A stretch of 64,000 nt of DNA from Chloroflexota bacterium. GTDB taxonomy: Bacteria; Chloroflexota; Anaerolineae; Promineifilales; Promineifilaceae. Below, piece by piece: positions 26,917 through 35,952 of this stretch. The notes under the pieces are model-generated. The model saw only the letters and a program-made list of their open reading frames with translations, did not search any database and was not told the origin of the DNA. Position numbers and translations under genes: made by a program. Numbering within the stretch: the stretch's first letter is position 1; every line of letters starts with the position of its first letter. The DNA lies in the NCBI GenBank assembly GCA_017993775.1, contig JAGOMA010000001.1:62001-126000 (forward strand), read 5' to 3'.

Positions 26917-27522
26917 ATGAGACACCAACAGCTGCTTGTGGCTACCCATAACAAAGGAAAAGTGGCCGAATTTGCTGAAATGCTGGCCGATCTGGACGTC
27001 GCCTGGCTGAGTTTGGACGATGTGGGCATTACCGAAGATGTCGAGGAAACCGGCGAGACATTTCAGGCCAATGCCGAGCTGAAAGCGCTGGCTTACGCTT
27101 CCCAAACCGGCTTGCTTACGTTGGCCGATGATTCGGGCTTGGAAGTGGATGCGCTGGACGGGCAGCCCGGCGTTTACACCGCCCGCTATGGCGGCCCCGG
27201 CCTGACCCACGCCGACCGGTATCAGTTGCTGCTGCGTAATATGCGCGACGTTGCCCCGGCGGAGCGGACAGCGCGTTTTCGCTGTGTTATTGTGCTGGCG
27301 AATGCGACCGGGGTGATGGGCACGGCCGTTGGCGTGTGCGACGGCCGTATTGCTCAGGAACCAGCCGGAAACGGCGGCTTTGGGTACGACCCGGTCTTCT
27401 TTCTGCCTGAACAGGGCGTAACCATGGCTCAGGTTCCCTCCACAGTCAAACACCAGATCAGCCATCGCGGGCAGGCCATGAAGGCGATCACGCCGCTTTT
27501 GCGCCAGATACTCGCCGAGTAG
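26917..27522 (+). CDS. rdgB: XTP/dITP pyrophosphatase (RdgB/HAM1)
   Basis: House-cleaning enzyme that hydrolyses dITP, XTP and ITP to monophosphates. 201 residues with the family set: ATHNKGKVAEF at the N terminus, TLADDSGLEVDAL (metal and base binding), FGYDPVFF, and SHRGQAMKA. Divergent from yceD. ATG at 26917 with GAGG upstream. Followed by a repeat region and threonine aldolase. Confidence 0.95.
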   Translation: MRHQQLLVATHNKGKVAEFAEMLADLDVAWLSLDDVGITEDVEETGETFQANAELKALAYASQTGLLTLADDSGLEVDALDGQPGVYTARYGGPGLTHADRYQLLLRNMRDVAPAERTARFRCVIVLANATGVMGTAVGVCDGRIAQEPAGNGGFGYDPVFFLPEQGVTMAQVPSTVKHQISHRGQAMKAITPLLRQILAE

Positions 27523-27564
27523 CCTCGCCGCATCTTTGGGAATGAAAAATAAATACCATGTGAA

Positions 27565-27617
27565 AGATCGGACCAATCTGCTAAGAATGGGCCAATCTTC
27601 TGAGATTGGTCCATTCT
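27565..27617. repeat. AGATTGGTCCAATCT dyad repeat, copy 1 (three units)
   Basis: Three degenerate 15-bp near-palindromes in tandem: AGATCGGACCAATCT, AGAATGGGCCAATCT, AGATTGGTCCATTCT. Between rdgB and threonine aldolase. Other copies at 48986, 53400 and 59484. Confidence 0.8.
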
Positions 27618-27685
27618 GAACATGTAAATTATTCAATTCTCGTTCCTTAACTTGCAAACTACTTGATATTACGTAAACTTAAATC

Positions 27686-28732
27686 ATGGACAGAATAGAC
27701 TTTCGTTCGGATACAGTTTCCTGGCCGACACCGGCCATGCGTGAAGCAATGGCCCAGGCCAAAGTGGGGGACGACGTTTACGGCGAAGACCCCACCGTGC
27801 GTGAATTGGAAGCGCTGGCCGCCGAAATGACCGGCAAAGAAGCGGCTTTATTTGTTGCCAGCGGTACGATGGGGAATTTGGTGGGCATTTTGGCCCACGC
27901 TGGCCGTGGCAACGAGGCAATTGTGGGCCAGGACGCCCATACCTATTTATATGAAGCGGGCGGTATGTCTACGCTGGGAGGTATTTTCCCGCGTGTGCTG
28001 GCGACAGATGACATGGGGCGCATGGATATAACGGCCGTCGAAACGGCCGTTTCCCCCGACGACGCCCACTTTCCCCAAACCCGCCTCATCCTGGTGGAAA
28101 ACAGCTATGGCAGCAAGGGCGGCTACCCGCTGCCCCCCGCCTATTTCGCCGACATCCGCGCCGTTGCCGACCGGCACCGGCTGGCCGTGCATATGGATGG
28201 CGCGCGGTTGTTCAACGCGGCCATCGCCCAACAAATCCCCGCCGCCGACATCACCCAATACGTCGATTCCGTCACCTTTTGCCTCAGCAAAGGTTTGTGC
28301 GCGCCAGTTGGTTCTGTATTGTGCGGCTCGGCCGAATTTATTCACAACGCGCACCGCGTGCGCAAAGTTGTGGGCGGCGGCATGAGGCAGGCCGGCGTCA
28401 TGGCGGCCGCCGGTCTCATTTCCCTGCGCCAAATGGTGGATCGCCTGGCCGATGATCACCAACGCGCCCAAAAGCTGGCCCTGGGATTAGCCCAAATCCC
28501 CGGCGTCCTGGTGCAGCCAGAAATGGTTAAGACCAACATGGTCTTTTTTAACCTGGCCCCAGATGTTCCCATCCTGGCGGATGTCATTACCGAAGCCATG
28601 CAGCAGCGGGCCAACATCTGGGTCGGGCCAACCGGCTGGCGTAGTTTCCGGGCAGTGACCCATTATTGGATTGGCGATCAGGAAATTGACCTTTTCCTGA
28701 ACACACTGCGCGCTATTTTGGCAGAAGCATAG
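27686..28732 (+). CDS. ltaE: Low-specificity L-threonine aldolase
   Basis: PLP enzyme splitting threonine (and allo-threonine) to glycine and acetaldehyde. 348 residues, family length. Motifs: FRSDTVSWPTPAMREAM at the N terminus, YGEDPTVRELE, VASGTMGNLVG, HMDGARLFNAA, and the PLP lysine in FCLSKGLCAPVGS. GGGMRQAGVMAAAG is typical. ATG at 27686; the ribosome site is weak. Monocistronic or with the kinase 57 bp downstream. Confidence 0.93.
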   Translation: MDRIDFRSDTVSWPTPAMREAMAQAKVGDDVYGEDPTVRELEALAAEMTGKEAALFVASGTMGNLVGILAHAGRGNEAIVGQDAHTYLYEAGGMSTLGGIFPRVLATDDMGRMDITAVETAVSPDDAHFPQTRLILVENSYGSKGGYPLPPAYFADIRAVADRHRLAVHMDGARLFNAAIAQQIPAADITQYVDSVTFCLSKGLCAPVGSVLCGSAEFIHNAHRVRKVVGGGMRQAGVMAAAGLISLRQMVDRLADDHQRAQKLALGLAQIPGVLVQPEMVKTNMVFFNLAPDVPILADVITEAMQQRANIWVGPTGWRSFRAVTHYWIGDQEIDLFLNTLRAILAEA

Positions 28733-28789
28733 CCATCAGACGGATGGTTCCATCCTGACTTTTGCCTTGCCAATGAGGAGAGGCGGCTC

Positions 28790-31700
28790 ATGAATACAAA
28801 AATCGGTCGCGTCATAAACAATCGTTACCAGCTTGAGTCGTTGTTGGGAGATGGCGGCATGGGCGCTGTATATCGCGCCCACGACCGCAATCTGAACCGG
28901 CAGGTCGCCATCAAGCTGATGCACGAGCAGTACGCGCGTCAGGCCGAATTTCGCAACCGGCTCATTCAAGAAGCGCAAACGGCCGCAAAGCTAGACCACC
29001 CATCCATCGTGCGTATTTTTGATTTTGGCGCATCGGAAGAAGGCCTGTTCATCGCCATGGAATTTGTGGATGGCGGCAGTTTGCGGGCGCATTTGCGCCG
29101 TGTGCAGCAAGAACGTAAATATTTGCCGCTTTCCCAGGGGCTGCAAATCGGCAGCCACATCGCATTGGCGTTGGATTATGCCAACAAGCAAGGCATTGTT
29201 CACCGCGACGTAAAACCGGGCAACATCATCCTGAAACGGCTGACGCGCGCCGACAAGCCGGGCGAGCAGCCTTTCCGGGCGGTGTTGACTGATTTTGGGC
29301 TGGTCAAATTGTCTGAAGGCTCGGACATGACCAGGACCGGGATGACACTGGGCACGCCGACGTATATGTCGCCGGAACAGTGTGAGGGGCTGGATTTAGA
29401 CGGCCGTTCCGACCTTTATGGCCTCGGTGTAGTCTTGTATGAACTATTTACCAATCGCCTACCTTTTTCCTTCCAAAACTTATCCGAAGCCCTGGCCGCC
29501 CACACCAAAGGCGTGATGCCGCCGCCGGCCCATGAAGTTCGCACCGATATTCCCCCTGTCCTCAATACCATTCTCAGCAAACTGCTGGCTAAAGACCCGG
29601 CCGACCGTTACCCCAGCGGCGCGGACCTGGATGCCGCGCTGCAAAGCGCCATGATCTCGCTGGCCGGCACACCCACGCAGATCATGACGCCAGAGGCAGA
29701 CATTTTGGCCCAGGTAACAGACCCGCCGCCCGGTTATGAGCTGTCTATCGACACCCCTGGGCATCCACCCAGCCGCGTGCAGCTTACCCAGGCCATTATT
29801 AGCCTGGGACGGGGCGCAGACAACGATATTGTGTTGCCGGCGGAAGGCGTTTCGCGGCAGCATGCCCAGTTACAAGCCACGTCTTTGGGCTGGGAAATAC
29901 TCGATCTGGGCGGCATCAATGGCACGTTCCTCAATGATCGCCGCCTGCGCGCCGAGGATCCGACGCCGCTTGCGCCGGGTATGCGCGTACGCATCGGCCC
30001 TTATGTTCTCTCTTTGGTAGGACCAGAGGTGACGCCGTATGAATCGGATATGGCGGTGGTGGCGGAACGCGCTACGGCCGTAGCCCTTGGCCGCACCACG
30101 CCGGCCGCCGAAGCCATTCCCACCGCTCCGCACACCGCGCCCGTTGAAGACCCCCTGGCCATTTTCTTGCCGCAAGAAAGTTACACTCTGGAACCCGGCC
30201 GGCGAACGCCCATCAACCTGGAGATTGTGAATCGGGGGCCGGTGGCTGATCGCGTAACGGTGCGTGTGCAGGGCGTGCCCCAGGAATGGGTCAGCACACC
30301 CACAGAATTTATTGATTTGCCCGCCGGCGCGACGACGCAGCTCTCGTTGGCCATCCGGCCGCCGCGCCACCGTTCCACGCCCACCGGACGTCAGCGGATG
30401 CGCCTGGAATTGGTCTCCCAACAGCATCCCCGTTTGCGCGTAGGCGCGGCCTTAACGTTGATCATTGGCGGGTTTGTTTCGTTTGAGGCCCGATTGAGCA
30501 ACAGCCAGGTTCGTCTGCCGGAAACTGTGGGGGTGACGATTGAGAATACGGGCAACGCCACCGGCGAGTTTAGCGTGACGGCCCGCGATCCACAGCGCGC
30601 GTTGCAGATTCGCGGTGAGCGCGGTCGCATTCACCTGTCTGGCGGGCAGACCACGGCCGTTGACCTGGAGCTAGACGCGAAACAGAAAAGCTGGCTGGGC
30701 GGCGGCGAAATTTACCCGTTTGAAGTGGATGTGTCTTCACAGGCCGGCGGGCGCGTAACCTTGAATGGCGAAGCGCGCACGGGACCGGCGATTCCCATGG
30801 CTTTGTTTTATACCTTGGTGGCTGTGGTTGTGTTTTGCAGCGCAATCGGCGTTTTGACATTTTTGTTTGATGTGGGCGGATTTTTTGGTGGCTCACGTTC
30901 CACCTCGACGCCAACCAGTCTGCCCGCGGTGTACCTGACGGAAACGGCCGTTGCCCTCACTCCTACCATAGACGCCACCGCCATGACCCTGACTCCCGCC
31001 CCAGGACAGGACACCGATGGCGACGGCCTGAGCGATACTCAGGAATTAGCCATTGGCACCGATCCCAACAACCCGGATACCGACTTCGACCGCTTGAGTG
31101 ACGGAGAAGAAGTGCTGCGCATCGGCACCAACCCCAATGATCGTGATACTGACAAAGACATTCTGATCGATGGCGATGAAGTGCTGCAGTTTCGCACCGA
31201 TCCACTGCGACGCGATACATCTGGCGACGGCATTTCTGATGGCGAAGCGGTGGCTCGCGGTTTAGACCCGCTGGTTTTCCACACGCCAACACCGACGCAA
31301 ACGGCCGTTACCTCCGCCACGCCCACCAGCACCCTGGGACCGCCCACATTCACAGCCACCGCCACGGCCACCTGGACGCCAAGCGCCACGCCGTCCATCA
31401 CGCCCACGCCGACGGCCACCCAGACGCCATCCAGCACCCCAACCGCCTCACCAACCGGCTCGCCGACCGCCACGCCGACCATCACCAGCACCCCCACCAA
31501 TACGCCCATGCCCAACCCATCGGTGGCCTGTTTGCTCAATCCACCGACACTGGACGGCAACTACAATCCGGCCGAATGGCCCAATTCGCCGCAAATCCAA
31601 TTCCAACCCGAAGGCGACTTGTCTGGCCTGGTGCAAGGCTATTTGGGGCGCAATGGCAATACCATGTATTTGGCCTGGCTGATCAACGATGTGACCAACG

Positions 31701-32077
31701 ACCCCAGCGATTCGCTGCGCCTTTACTTCGACACGACGCGCAATTTGGGCGACCCGGACACAGCCGACCGCTTTTTCCAGGTGGTCCGAGACGGTTCGTT
31801 GTCGGTGCAGGCGGGCATTGGCAGCAATTCCGATGGCCAGGGTTGGAATGCCGGGTACAGCAGCAGCAATTGGACGGCCGTTCTCGGCGAACCAGGCAGC
31901 AATCAATGGGTCATCGAAATGAGCATCGACATTGCCGCCGAAATGCCCGCGCTGGCCAATCCCTACGGCCAGATGGTTCAGGTGCTGTACACCGGGAAGT
32001 TAGCCACCTGGCCTACTGGCGGCATCTCCAACAATGCCAATACCTGGCAAGGGGTCAATTGGCTGCCTTGCCCGTAA
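28790..32077 (+). CDS. Transmembrane Ser/Thr kinase with FHA, Ca-repeat and CBM9-like extracellular domains
   Basis: 1095 residues. Hanks-type kinase (about 10-285; GDGGMGAVYRAHD, VAIKLM with Lys41, HRDVKPGN near 138, DFGLVK), FHA domain (about 318-405; SLGRGADNDIVL), beta-sandwich region (about 450-660), membrane helix (about 668-695), TSP3-like Asp-rich repeats (about 739-830; DTDGDGLSDTQELAIGTDP), a Thr/Pro stalk (about 830-905), and a CBM9/DOMON-like domain (about 913-1095; LDGNYNPAEWP). The kinase is cytoplasmic; the rest is outside. Suggests sensing of a sugar or surface ligand. GGAG before the ATG. Followed after 30 bp by moaD. Confidence 0.9.
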   Translation: MNTKIGRVINNRYQLESLLGDGGMGAVYRAHDRNLNRQVAIKLMHEQYARQAEFRNRLIQEAQTAAKLDHPSIVRIFDFGASEEGLFIAMEFVDGGSLRAHLRRVQQERKYLPLSQGLQIGSHIALALDYANKQGIVHRDVKPGNIILKRLTRADKPGEQPFRAVLTDFGLVKLSEGSDMTRTGMTLGTPTYMSPEQCEGLDLDGRSDLYGLGVVLYELFTNRLPFSFQNLSEALAAHTKGVMPPPAHEVRTDIPPVLNTILSKLLAKDPADRYPSGADLDAALQSAMISLAGTPTQIMTPEADILAQVTDPPPGYELSIDTPGHPPSRVQLTQAIISLGRGADNDIVLPAEGVSRQHAQLQATSLGWEILDLGGINGTFLNDRRLRAEDPTPLAPGMRVRIGPYVLSLVGPEVTPYESDMAVVAERATAVALGRTTPAAEAIPTAPHTAPVEDPLAIFLPQESYTLEPGRRTPINLEIVNRGPVADRVTVRVQGVPQEWVSTPTEFIDLPAGATTQLSLAIRPPRHRSTPTGRQRMRLELVSQQHPRLRVGAALTLIIGGFVSFEARLSNSQVRLPETVGVTIENTGNATGEFSVTARDPQRALQIRGERGRIHLSGGQTTAVDLELDAKQKSWLGGGEIYPFEVDVSSQAGGRVTLNGEARTGPAIPMALFYTLVAVVVFCSAIGVLTFLFDVGGFFGGSRSTSTPTSLPAVYLTETAVALTPTIDATAMTLTPAPGQDTDGDGLSDTQELAIGTDPNNPDTDFDRLSDGEEVLRIGTNPNDRDTDKDILIDGDEVLQFRTDPLRRDTSGDGISDGEAVARGLDPLVFHTPTPTQTAVTSATPTSTLGPPTFTATATATWTPSATPSITPTPTATQTPSSTPTASPTGSPTATPTITSTPTNTPMPNPSVACLLNPPTLDGNYNPAEWPNSPQIQFQPEGDLSGLVQGYLGRNGNTMYLAWLINDVTNDPSDSLRLYFDTTRNLGDPDTADRFFQVVRDGSLSVQAGIGSNSDGQGWNAGYSSSNWTAVLGEPGSNQWVIEMSIDIAAEMPALANPYGQMVQVLYTGKLATWPTGGISNNANTWQGVNWLPCP

Positions 32078-32107
32078 CCAAAATCATCAACGAATGAGGT
32101 GTTTTTG

Positions 32108-32386
32108 ATGAAAGTGAATTTTTTTGCCACGCTGCGGCGTATTGCGGGACAAAAAACAGTGGAATTTGAGGTAGCGGAAGGCGCCACGGCGCAGCAGGTA
32201 TTGGATACGATTTTGGAACGGTTCCCGGCCATGCGCGAAGAACTGTTGGATGAAGACGGCCAGCTGTTTCCCCATGTTCATTTGTTCATCAACGGCCGTG
32301 ATGTCCCCTACATGCCTGACCAAATGGCTACCATCATCAAAAATGGCGACAAAATCGACCTGTTTCCTGCGGTGGCGGGAGGTTGA
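32108..32386 (+). CDS. MoaD/ThiS-family sulfur carrier
   Basis: 92 residues from the ATG at 32108 (GAGGTG upstream; the upstream in-frame GTG is less likely). Beta-grasp protein with VNFFATLRRIAGQKTVE, LFINGRDV and the C-terminal Gly-Gly (FPAVAGG) that MoaD/ThiS proteins use to form a thiocarboxylate. Supplies sulfur to molybdopterin or tungstopterin. Near the aldehyde:ferredoxin oxidoreductase gene, which needs such a cofactor. Confidence 0.85.
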   Translation: MKVNFFATLRRIAGQKTVEFEVAEGATAQQVLDTILERFPAMREELLDEDGQLFPHVHLFINGRDVPYMPDQMATIIKNGDKIDLFPAVAGG

Positions 32387-32388
32387 TC

Positions 32389-32646
32389 GTGGCCAGTCAT
32401 GAACGGGTTGTGCGTGCTGTTCCGCTCTGGCTGATGCGCGATTATCTGGTGGATGCCGGCGGGACGGTGGCGGGAGACGGCCGTGTCACCGGCAATGGGT
32501 GGGCCGTCACTCTGGAGCAGGTAGAAGATTTTCACCTGGGCGTGTTAAAAATAGGGCAGGTTCGCTTTTATGCCGAAGGCGACGACGCAGCCCTGGCGGC
32601 CTTGATGACTGTGATGGAAGACAAATTAGTCCGCGCTGGCGGCTAA
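32389..32646 (+). CDS. MoaD-associated small protein (DUF1952-like)
   Basis: 85 residues from the GTG at 32389, six bases after GGAGG. Compact alpha-beta protein (VPLWLMRDYLVDAGGTV, LKIGQVRFYAEG). It resembles the small domain that follows MoaD in some molybdopterin operons, but I recognise it only weakly. Begins two bases after the moaD stop, so coupled to it. Confidence 0.55.
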   Translation: MASHERVVRAVPLWLMRDYLVDAGGTVAGDGRVTGNGWAVTLEQVEDFHLGVLKIGQVRFYAEGDDAALAALMTVMEDKLVRAGG

Positions 32647-32653
32647 AAGGGCA

Positions 32654-32688
32654 ATAAAAAAGACGGCCGTTGGGGAAACGGCCGTCTT
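32654..32688 (-). terminator. Terminator built from two ACGGCCGT octamers
   Basis: A 12-bp perfect stem AAGACGGCCGTT/AACGGCCGTCTT around a five-base loop. On the minus strand it is followed by a T run, so it terminates the oxidoreductase gene; it lies between convergent genes. Confidence 0.88.
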
Positions 32689-32724
32689 CCTATCACTCAA
32701 TCACCAATTGCCGCAACCCGACAA

Positions 32725-34539
32725 TTAGATAATCTGTAACTCCTTCAACTTGGATTCCGGCACAACGCCGTTCTCCCAGCCGCGCAGTTCATAATACTCA
32801 GCCAGCATATCGTCCAATTCACACACATGCCCTTCCGAACCCGGCATCGTAGACGGTTCTTTGGTGAAGCGATCCGGCAAGTAATCGCTGCCTTCGCCAA
32901 AGCCGGCCAGATTGTTGTAGTAGCGTTCCAGATTGTAAATGCGTTCGCCGGTCAGCAAAACGTCATCAGCCGAGAATTCCACACCGGTCATCGCCGAGAA
33001 CTGAGCCGCATATTCATCCGGTCCTTCCACGAACTGGCTGAATTTGCACAAATCCAGGCTGTCTGTAAAAGCCGACAGGTCTTGCAGAAGTTTGGTCAGG
33101 CTGCCTTTGCCTTTCCACTCCAACGGGTCCGTTTTCAGAGCAATAACGCCCAACTCGCTGGCCGGGGTGTAGGCGCGCAAGTGGCAGGCGCCCCGGTTGC
33201 TGGTGGCATAGGCAATACCCATGCCTTTCAGGCCGCGCGGATCGTAAGCCGGGATGCCCTGGCCTTTTACCGACATGGCCATCGACATATCGCCGTAATG
33301 CTTGGCGACCGCATTGATGCCATTCGCCAGCAAATCGCCGATTCCTTGCCGGAAGGCAATCTTTTCAGCCATGGCGACCATCGACATGTAATCGCCCCAT
33401 TCGAGGCCTTCGCCGTTGGTGTAACCCTTTTCCGTGGCTTCCATAAAGGTCGCCATCACGTCGCCAACTTCGATGGCATCAAAGCCGTAATCGTTGGCCA
33501 GATCAATCAGCTTGGCGATGGAACCGGCGTCACCGTTGCCGCAGTTCGCGCCCAACGACCAGGCTGGTTCATATTCAAAGCTTTCCATATGCGTGCCAGC
33601 AAACGGGCCATCCTCGATTTTGACTTCCTTCTTGCAGGCTACGGGGCAGGCATGGCAGGTGGGATTGTTGACCAGGATGTTTTGTTCCACCCATTCGCCG
33701 CTGATGCCTTCCGCTTTGTCGCCGAAAGATGTCACCTTGCCGTTGAAAGCCGGCAGGGCGCCCATGTTGCTGGTGATGTTCATCAGAATGTTGGTGCCAT
33801 AGACGGAAAGGCCGCCCTTGCGCGGGCTGGTAAACCCTTTTTCATCCATGATGACGCCCAACGCGCGTTCGTGGGCCGGTTTCCAGGCTTCGGCATTGGC
33901 TGCCCGAGGCATCGCTTTTTTGGCTTTGACAACGATGGCCTTGAGATGCTTGCTGCCGCCGACACAGCCCGTGCCGCCGCGCCCCGCTGCCCGATCGTCT
34001 TCGTTAAGCCAGCTTGCGTAGTGCACCAGATTCTCACCGGCCTGTCCAATGGCGATAACCGTAAGGTCTTTCTCGCCGTATTTGTCTTTAAAGTGTTGAA
34101 TGGTTTCTTTAATACCCTTGCCCCATAAATCGGACGCATCGCGTAGTTCTACGGTTCCGTTTTCGACATAGGCGTAGACCGGTTTTTCGGATTTGCCGGA
34201 GAAGATGAGGCCATCGAAACCGGCCCAGCGAATGCGCGCTGCCGACCAGCCGCCCTGATGCGCATCAGTGATGGTTCCGGTAAGGGGTGATTTGGTCACG
34301 ACGGCGAGACGGCCGCTCATATTGGCGGGGGTGCCGGTGAGGGGGCCATTCATGAAGCATAAAATGTTGTCGGGCGAGAGCGGGTCTACATCCGGGCCAT
34401 TTTCAAAGACGTATTTAACGCCCAGACCGCGCGCGCCGATGTAGTGCAAAGCCCAGCCTTCCGGGATGGGTTTGTTTTCGACTTTGCCTGCTGTCAGGTC
34501 TACGTGAGCGATATTGTTTGCGTATCCACCTAGTTCCAT
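32725..34539 (-). CDS. Aldehyde:ferredoxin oxidoreductase (tungsten enzyme family)
   Basis: 604 residues from the ATG at 34539 with GGAGG upstream. Oxidises aldehydes to acids with ferredoxin using a tungsto-bispterin and one [4Fe-4S]. Visible: FMNGPLTGTPANMSGRLAVV, AGRGGTGCVGGSKHLKAI (pterin region), the cluster motif NPTCHACPVACKK (C-x2-C-x3-C) and the fourth Cys in LDLCKF near the C terminus, and GACHLRAYTPASELG. Length and motifs are normal. Downstream partner on the same strand of the protoglobin-MoaD gene and convergent to moaD. Anaerobic or microaerobic aldehyde metabolism is implied. Confidence 0.93.
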   Translation of the reverse strand: MELGGYANNIAHVDLTAGKVENKPIPEGWALHYIGARGLGVKYVFENGPDVDPLSPDNILCFMNGPLTGTPANMSGRLAVVTKSPLTGTITDAHQGGWSAARIRWAGFDGLIFSGKSEKPVYAYVENGTVELRDASDLWGKGIKETIQHFKDKYGEKDLTVIAIGQAGENLVHYASWLNEDDRAAGRGGTGCVGGSKHLKAIVVKAKKAMPRAANAEAWKPAHERALGVIMDEKGFTSPRKGGLSVYGTNILMNITSNMGALPAFNGKVTSFGDKAEGISGEWVEQNILVNNPTCHACPVACKKEVKIEDGPFAGTHMESFEYEPAWSLGANCGNGDAGSIAKLIDLANDYGFDAIEVGDVMATFMEATEKGYTNGEGLEWGDYMSMVAMAEKIAFRQGIGDLLANGINAVAKHYGDMSMAMSVKGQGIPAYDPRGLKGMGIAYATSNRGACHLRAYTPASELGVIALKTDPLEWKGKGSLTKLLQDLSAFTDSLDLCKFSQFVEGPDEYAAQFSAMTGVEFSADDVLLTGERIYNLERYYNNLAGFGEGSDYLPDRFTKEPSTMPGSEGHVCELDDMLAEYYELRGWENGVVPESKLKELQII

Positions 34540-34733
34540 TATTACCTCCAATTGCTTTGTGTCGATTAAGTATTTGATCTTACGAGTGCCGGGGCGTTGA
34601 TTGGTATTTGGGTAGCCAAAGCAGTAAATTGTCCGATGCGCCGTTTTTTGGCCTGGAATGTCATGTGACCACAACGCCTGATGGTGTTTTTAGTATTTTT
34701 GGGTGGAGCACCTCCTTTTATGAGTTTGGTTTC

Positions 34734-35630
34734 TTACCGTCCTGGCGGGAAGATGCTGATGATGTCATTTTTGGAGAGGGGTGTGGGGAATCCACCGGCG
34801 TAGGTGAGGTCACGGCCGTTTAACAGCACGCGCCACCCTTTTTGAATTGGAACGTAGACCGGTTTTACCTCTACCCAGGCAGAATTCGTTTTTTCTTCAG
34901 AGTTCCAAACTCGCTCCAAGGCAAACGAGCGAGTTTGTGGATAATAATCAAAAAATTTACGCAGCAGGTCTTCAACAGACGCCCCGGGATCGACGTGGAC
35001 GGTAACGGCCGTATTCCCCACCATCAACCGCATCCGACCAAATAACCTTACCGGAATGGCCCAATCGCCCTGGCTGTACCGCCGGGCTGTTTCATACCCC
35101 AGCAGCATCATGTGCAGCTGCACCGACAAATATTTGTTCCAACCGGCCATTGCTTTGGCAATGACGCTGCCGGAAAGACCTGCTTCTTGCATGTAGCTGG
35201 CAAACGCCGCTCCCACAATGCCGATAGAAGTCGTGATGTAGGCGGGTGGGGTGTGGATGTGGCGCGGCCCGTGCCCGGCATGAAATTTTCCGGCGCGGAC
35301 CAGGTAGTAGGCAAATTCGTCGCTGGTGTCCATGCCGATAACCCGCGCCAGCCATACCGCGAAAAAGCGGCGGCGTTCGGCCAGATGGTCTTCATTGGCC
35401 CCGCTTTCCCACCCTAAAATAGCGGCCGTTTCCGGCACGGAAAGCAAGTAGTTGTAGGTGTTGATGACTAATTCGGGCGCGCGGCGCAGCAAGATTTCTG
35501 TGGAGTGCGACATGGCTTGTTTGTCTACGGCCGTTAGACCCACAAAACCAAGCAGCCGAGTCCATTCTTCGGCTGGATCCGAAGAGAGGTCATGGAGCTT
35601 TAGAGTGGGGGATGCTGTTACAGTTTGCAT
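34734..35630 (-). CDS. Protoglobin-like sensor fused to a MoaD-like domain
   Basis: 298 residues from the ATG at 35630, supported by a promoter just upstream. Residues about 15-190 match a protoglobin/globin-coupled sensor: ITEILL-like helices, ERRRFFAVWLARVIG, and YYLVRAGKFHAGHG with a candidate proximal His, then PPAYITTSIGIVGAAF. Residues about 200-298 are beta-grasp MoaD-like (RLFGRMRLMVGNTAVTV, VLLNGRDLTYAGG). The C terminus ends FPPGR, not Gly-Gly, so it cannot form a thiocarboxylate as such. Placed 195 bp before the oxidoreductase gene. A heme-based O2 or NO input controlling or protecting cofactor supply is an inference. Confidence 0.7.
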   Translation of the reverse strand: MQTVTASPTLKLHDLSSDPAEEWTRLLGFVGLTAVDKQAMSHSTEILLRRAPELVINTYNYLLSVPETAAILGWESGANEDHLAERRRFFAVWLARVIGMDTSDEFAYYLVRAGKFHAGHGPRHIHTPPAYITTSIGIVGAAFASYMQEAGLSGSVIAKAMAGWNKYLSVQLHMMLLGYETARRYSQGDWAIPVRLFGRMRLMVGNTAVTVHVDPGASVEDLLRKFFDYYPQTRSFALERVWNSEEKTNSAWVEVKPVYVPIQKGWRVLLNGRDLTYAGGFPTPLSKNDIISIFPPGR

Positions 35631-35663
35631 AATTTCGCCGCCAATTATTTGGGTACTGCGTAC

Positions 35664-35692
35664 AGTATACTCAAAAGAAATCTTCCCCGCAA
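35664..35692 (-). promoter_or_regulatory. Promoter of the protoglobin-MoaD gene
   Basis: Minus-strand TTGCGG, 17-bp spacer, TATACT; start codon 34 bp beyond the -10. Confidence 0.55.
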
Positions 35693-35952
35693 CGCCGGGT
35701 AACGGCGGCGCCGCCACGTTTTGGCCTCTTGTCTGAACCGGCGTCAAAACTGGCCTGGTCAAAAACTTCCCAGATGTGCTGGCGATTAAAAAGCGGCAGT
35801 TGGCGCGGCAGGCGTGCTAAACTTGCGCCCCGCGCCTGCCCTGAATCATGCCGGAGATGGTGGCCTCAACGGCCGTATGCTCTGTCTGTTTTCGCGGCGG
35901 CTGGCTGAGAAGTAGACATAAAATTAAACGAGGAATTGAATTTACTAAAACG

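Noticed and set aside
30610..30900. Large antisense frames across the kinase gene
   Set aside because: Shadows; the plus-strand frame has kinase, FHA and membrane features throughout.
32827..34128. 433-codon plus-strand open frame
   Set aside because: It lies antisense within the aldehyde:ferredoxin oxidoreductase gene and its translation has no family features; high GC makes such shadows long.
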